From: CBDDRG01 sp965232975
GTDB taxonomy: Bacteria > Pseudomonadota > Gammaproteobacteria > Pseudomonadales > Porticoccaceae
NCBI GenBank assembly: GCA_965232975.1
Contig: CBDDRG010000305.1
Coordinates: forward strand, 1-7,024
Direction: 5' to 3'
DNA: 7,024 nucleotides
The first letter of the stretch is position 1. Each line of letters opens with the position of its first letter. The notes under the pieces were generated by a model. The model was not told the origin of the DNA and did no database searches. It saw only the letters and a program-made list of their open reading frames with translations. The position numbers and the translations under genes were made by a program. This document shows positions 4,238 to 7,024 of the stretch, in pieces.

Positions 4238-7024
4238 TCAGAGCCGGGCCGACAGCAGCTCAGCCTGCCCCGCGAGCCGTTGTGCGGACACTGGCATGGC
4301 CGTCTTCAACTGCTGCGCAAACAGCGACACCCGATACTCCTCGATCATGAACCTGAACCGCTGCAACTCTGCGGCATCTGCCGGGGAGCAATCGCCAGCA
4401 CGCTGGCCGAGCGCTCGCCACTGCCGAGTATAGCCCGCTAGTTCCTGACTGAGGCGGCGGTCTTTGTCCACTTGCAGCGGCAACTTGTCCAGCCGTGCCG
4501 CGAGTGCGCGCAGATAGCGGGGATATTGGCCCAGCCAGAAAATATCGGTGGCGGACACAAATTTTTCGCCAAACAGGCTGTCGAGATGGCCTCGGCAGTC
4601 GGCGGCCGGCGCGGGAAATTTCGCTTCCCGCTCCCGCAACAGCGCGCGCACGGCTGGCAGCGAGTGGGCGATGGTCAGCAGCAGTGCTTCGAGTTCATTG
4701 GCCGTGGCAATGATCCGGCCGCGCCCGCTCGCCAGACTGTGCGCAAAGGCCGCGGCGTCGCGAGGCAAGGGCCTATCGGCAAATAACGCCTGCCGATAGG
4801 CTGCGAAAATCACGTCCTCGGCCAGCGCCGCGCGCGCCGGTAGCTGCGCCGCCGTCAATTGCAACTCCTTGCCCTTGAAAAGCTGCCGCCGCAAACCGGA
4901 GGCGGGCTGGCCGTGTTCCAGCATTGCGAGGCGCACCACACCGGCGCAGGATTCCCGTTCGGCGACGGCGAGGGAATCGCGAAGCCGCAGTGCGACGCTG
5001 TCCTGTTTATCGACCAGCGCCGGGTAGGCGCGGATGTCGAGGCCGTTGCGCTGGATCACCACCATGGCCGGCAGCTCACCGAAATCCCAGCTGCGTACCC
5101 CTGAGCGCTCCAGGCCAGCGCCGGCGGCAGCGCGAATCGACGTCTGCACATGTGCGCGGTAGCGGGCCCGCAAAGTTTCGAAATCGCGACTGACATCGAT
5201 GACCTTGCCCTGCGCATCGAGCAGGCGATAGTTGATACGGTAAAAGGCATCGAGGCGCTCATCAGACCAACACGCCGCCGGCACCTGTACACCGGCAACC
5301 CGGTGCAGCGCCTCTGCCACCGCCTCGGCCAACGGGCGATCGCCCGGCGTCAACTGGCCGATGATCCGATCGACATAATCGGGCACCGGCACCAAGTGTT
5401 TGCGCCATTCCTTCGGCAGGTTTTTCACTAGCGCGATCACCTTGTCCCGCACCAGGCCGGGCACCAGCCATTCAAAGCGGTGCCGCGGCGCCTGGTGCAG
5501 GATGCCGTCGGGGATGTCGATACTGACGCCATCCTCCGGGTGGCCGGGCTCAAAGCGGTAGTGCAGCCGATAGCTGTGGCCCTCCCAGTCGAGGTAGCCG
5601 GGAAATTGTGCGGTTTCGGCGACGTCCGGTTCGTTGCGCACCAGCAAACCGCGGTCCATAAACAGAAGGCGCGGCTGGATCCGCTCCGCCTGCTCGCGCC
5701 AGCGCTCAAAGCTCGCGAGCCCGGTGACTGCCGCCGGTACACGCTCGTCGTAGAACTGATGGAGCACCTGTTCATCGGCGAGAATGTCGCGCCGCCGCAA
5801 CCGCTCTTCCAGTTTTTCCAGCTCTTCCAACAGTTCCCGATTGTGCTTGGCGAAAGCGCCGCGCCCGCGATCCTTGACGCCGTAGCGGCCCTCCACCAGA
5901 GCCGCCTGAATGAACACTTGCCGCGCCAGCGGCGGGTCGATCGCCGCAAACGGCACCCGTTCGCGCTCCAGGATGACCAGGCCGTACAGCGTCTGCTTCT
6001 CCCACGCCATGACTTGGCCGGAGCGCGGATCGTAGTGGGGCTCGCTGTGGCTTTTCTTGACCAGATGGGCCGCCAGTTCCGGCAACCACTCGCTGGCAAT
6101 GGCCGCATTGTGGTGCCCGTACAGCCGCGACGTCTCCAGCAGCTCGGCAGTCACCACCCACTTCGGTGGCTTTTTGGCCAATCCGGAGCCCGGGAACAGG
6201 TGAAATTTGCGATTGCGGGTGCCCAGGAATTCACGCTCGTCGTGGCGAAACCCGATCTGGCTCAACAAGCCGGCCAGCAGCGCGCGGTGCAGTGCGGCGA
6301 AATCTGCCGGCTCGGTGTTGTCGCGCAAACCGAGTTCGCGACAGGCCAGATGCACCTGGTGGTGGAGATCGCGCCACTCCCGCACCCGCAGCGCGGACAG
6401 AAACTGCTGGCGACAGTAGCTGGCAAACTGGTTGCGCGTGAGTTCCTGCCGTTGATGTTCCAGATGATTCCACAAGTTCAGCAGGCCGACGAAATCGGAT
6501 TCCTGGTTCTGCCAGACCCGGTGCCGCTCGTCCGCGGCCTGGCGCTTGTCGGCCGGACGTTCGCGCGGATCCTGGATGCTGAGCGCGGCGACGATGATCA
6601 GCACCTCGCGCAGACTGCCAGCGGCAGCCGCCGCCAACAACATGCGCCCGAGGCGCGGATCCACCGGCAACGCACAGAGTTGATGCCCCACCGGCGTGAG
6701 TTCGCCGCGCGCATCGACGGCGCCCAACTCCTGCAACAGGCTGAAGCCGTCGTTGACGAAGCGGCGGTCGGGCGGATCGACGAACGGAAAACTGCGCACA
6801 TCGCCGATACGCAGGTGCAGCATTTGCAGGATCACCGCGGCGAGATTGGTGCGCAGAATTTCGGGGTCGGTATAGGCCGGGCGCCGGTTGAAATCGTCTT
6901 CGCTGTACAGGCGGATGCAAACCCCGGCCGCCACGCGGCCGCAGCGTCCGGCGCGCTGGATCGCACTGGCTTGAGAGATGGGTTCGATCTCCAGCCGGTG
7001 CACCTTGCTGCGATAGCTGTACTG
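4238..7024 (-). CDS. hrpA: ATP-dependent RNA helicase HrpA, C-terminal part (5' end beyond the window)
   Basis: A DEAH-box RNA helicase linked in E. coli to mRNA processing and to rescue of stalled ribosomes. The frame stays open to the window edge, giving 928 residues. E. coli HrpA has about 1,300, so roughly 370 N-terminal residues are missing, including the Walker A motif and the DEAH box. The visible part opens QYSYRSKVHRLEIEPISQAS, close to E. coli HrpA, followed by helicase motif VI QRAGRCGR at about 23-30. Next come CIRLYSEDDF and TDPEILRTNLA, the HA2/ratchet region (about 60-160, including LPVDPRLGRMLLAA), an OB-fold region (about 260-370, REFLGTRNRKFHLFPGS), and then the long HrpA-type C-terminal region (DUF3418) to the end. 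This extension separates HrpA from the shorter HrpB. The frame is unbroken. It converges on dnaQ with a 20-base gap, too small for a separate terminator. Confidence 0.95.
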   Translation of the reverse strand, partial: QYSYRSKVHRLEIEPISQASAIQRAGRCGRVAAGVCIRLYSEDDFNRRPAYTDPEILRTNLAAVILQMLHLRIGDVRSFPFVDPPDRRFVNDGFSLLQELGAVDARGELTPVGHQLCALPVDPRLGRMLLAAAAAGSLREVLIIVAALSIQDPRERPADKRQAADERHRVWQNQESDFVGLLNLWNHLEHQRQELTRNQFASYCRQQFLSALRVREWRDLHHQVHLACRELGLRDNTEPADFAALHRALLAGLLSQIGFRHDEREFLGTRNRKFHLFPGSGLAKKPPKWVVTAELLETSRLYGHHNAAIASEWLPELAAHLVKKSHSEPHYDPRSGQVMAWEKQTLYGLVILERERVPFAAIDPPLARQVFIQAALVEGRYGVKDRGRGAFAKHNRELLEELEKLEERLRRRDILADEQVLHQFYDERVPAAVTGLASFERWREQAERIQPRLLFMDRGLLVRNEPDVAETAQFPGYLDWEGHSYRLHYRFEPGHPEDGVSIDIPDGILHQAPRHRFEWLVPGLVRDKVIALVKNLPKEWRKHLVPVPDYVDRIIGQLTPGDRPLAEAVAEALHRVAGVQVPAACWSDERLDAFYRINYRLLDAQGKVIDVSRDFETLRARYRAHVQTSIRAAAGAGLERSGVRSWDFGELPAMVVIQRNGLDIRAYPALVDKQDSVALRLRDSLAVAERESCAGVVRLAMLEHGQPASGLRRQLFKGKELQLTAAQLPARAALAEDVIFAAYRQALFADRPLPRDAAAFAHSLASGRGRIIATANELEALLLTIAHSLPAVRALLREREAKFPAPAADCRGHLDSLFGEKFVSATDIFWLGQYPRYLRALAARLDKLPLQVDKDRRLSQELAGYTRQWRALGQRAGDCSPADAAELQRFRFMIEEYRVSLFAQQLKTAMPVSAQRLAGQAELLSARL

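Noticed and set aside
5437..6108. Other minus-strand frames inside hrpA (up to 229 codons)
   Set aside because: Out-of-frame shadows, rich in Arg and Ala; the hrpA frame is continuous and family-like across the whole region.

Overview
The window is most likely a stretch of gammaproteobacterial chromosome with moderately high GC. It holds the conserved housekeeping neighbourhood around rnhA and dnaQ: a membrane-bound lytic transglycosylase (MltD type), a YafS-like methyltransferase, RNase HI, the epsilon proofreading subunit of DNA polymerase III, and the C-terminal 70% or so of the RNA helicase HrpA. Each of the four recognised enzyme families shows its diagnostic motifs. A genus cannot be named from the sequence alone.

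Layout from left to right. Bases 1-160 are the end of an insertion sequence, carrying the first 28 codons of an IS630-family transposase on the minus strand and a probable outer end at a TA dinucleotide. Bases 161-394 hold no intact gene. They contain two perfect stem-loops 6 bases apart, the second shaped like a bidirectional terminator, and a short stretch that may be a remnant of another transposase. mltD follows on the minus strand (395-1759). About 530 bases between mltD and the methyltransferase start have no recognisable gene. They separate the divergent genes and contain a less GC-rich, promoter-like portion and a tandem 16-base repeat. The methyltransferase, rnhA and dnaQ are then packed on the plus strand with a 12-base gap and a 4-base ATGA overlap, so they probably form one operon. 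dnaQ converges on hrpA (minus strand) with only 20 bases between the stop codons, and a strong hairpin lies in the last codons of dnaQ.

How they relate. RnhA removes RNA from RNA:DNA hybrids and DnaQ proofreads replication, so their tight linkage gives a replication and genome-maintenance operon. The methyltransferase ahead of them is a conserved neighbour of unknown substrate. MltD acts separately, in peptidoglycan turnover at the outer membrane, and HrpA in RNA and translation quality control. Compared with the E. coli order mltD-gloB-yafS-rnhA-dnaQ, gloB is missing here, and rnhA and dnaQ are co-oriented rather than divergent.

I see no convincing evidence of a novel system. The accessory-looking part is the left 400 bases, which looks like an insertion hotspot downstream of mltD. 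The remaining oddities are small: hairpins, a tandem repeat and uncertain start codons.
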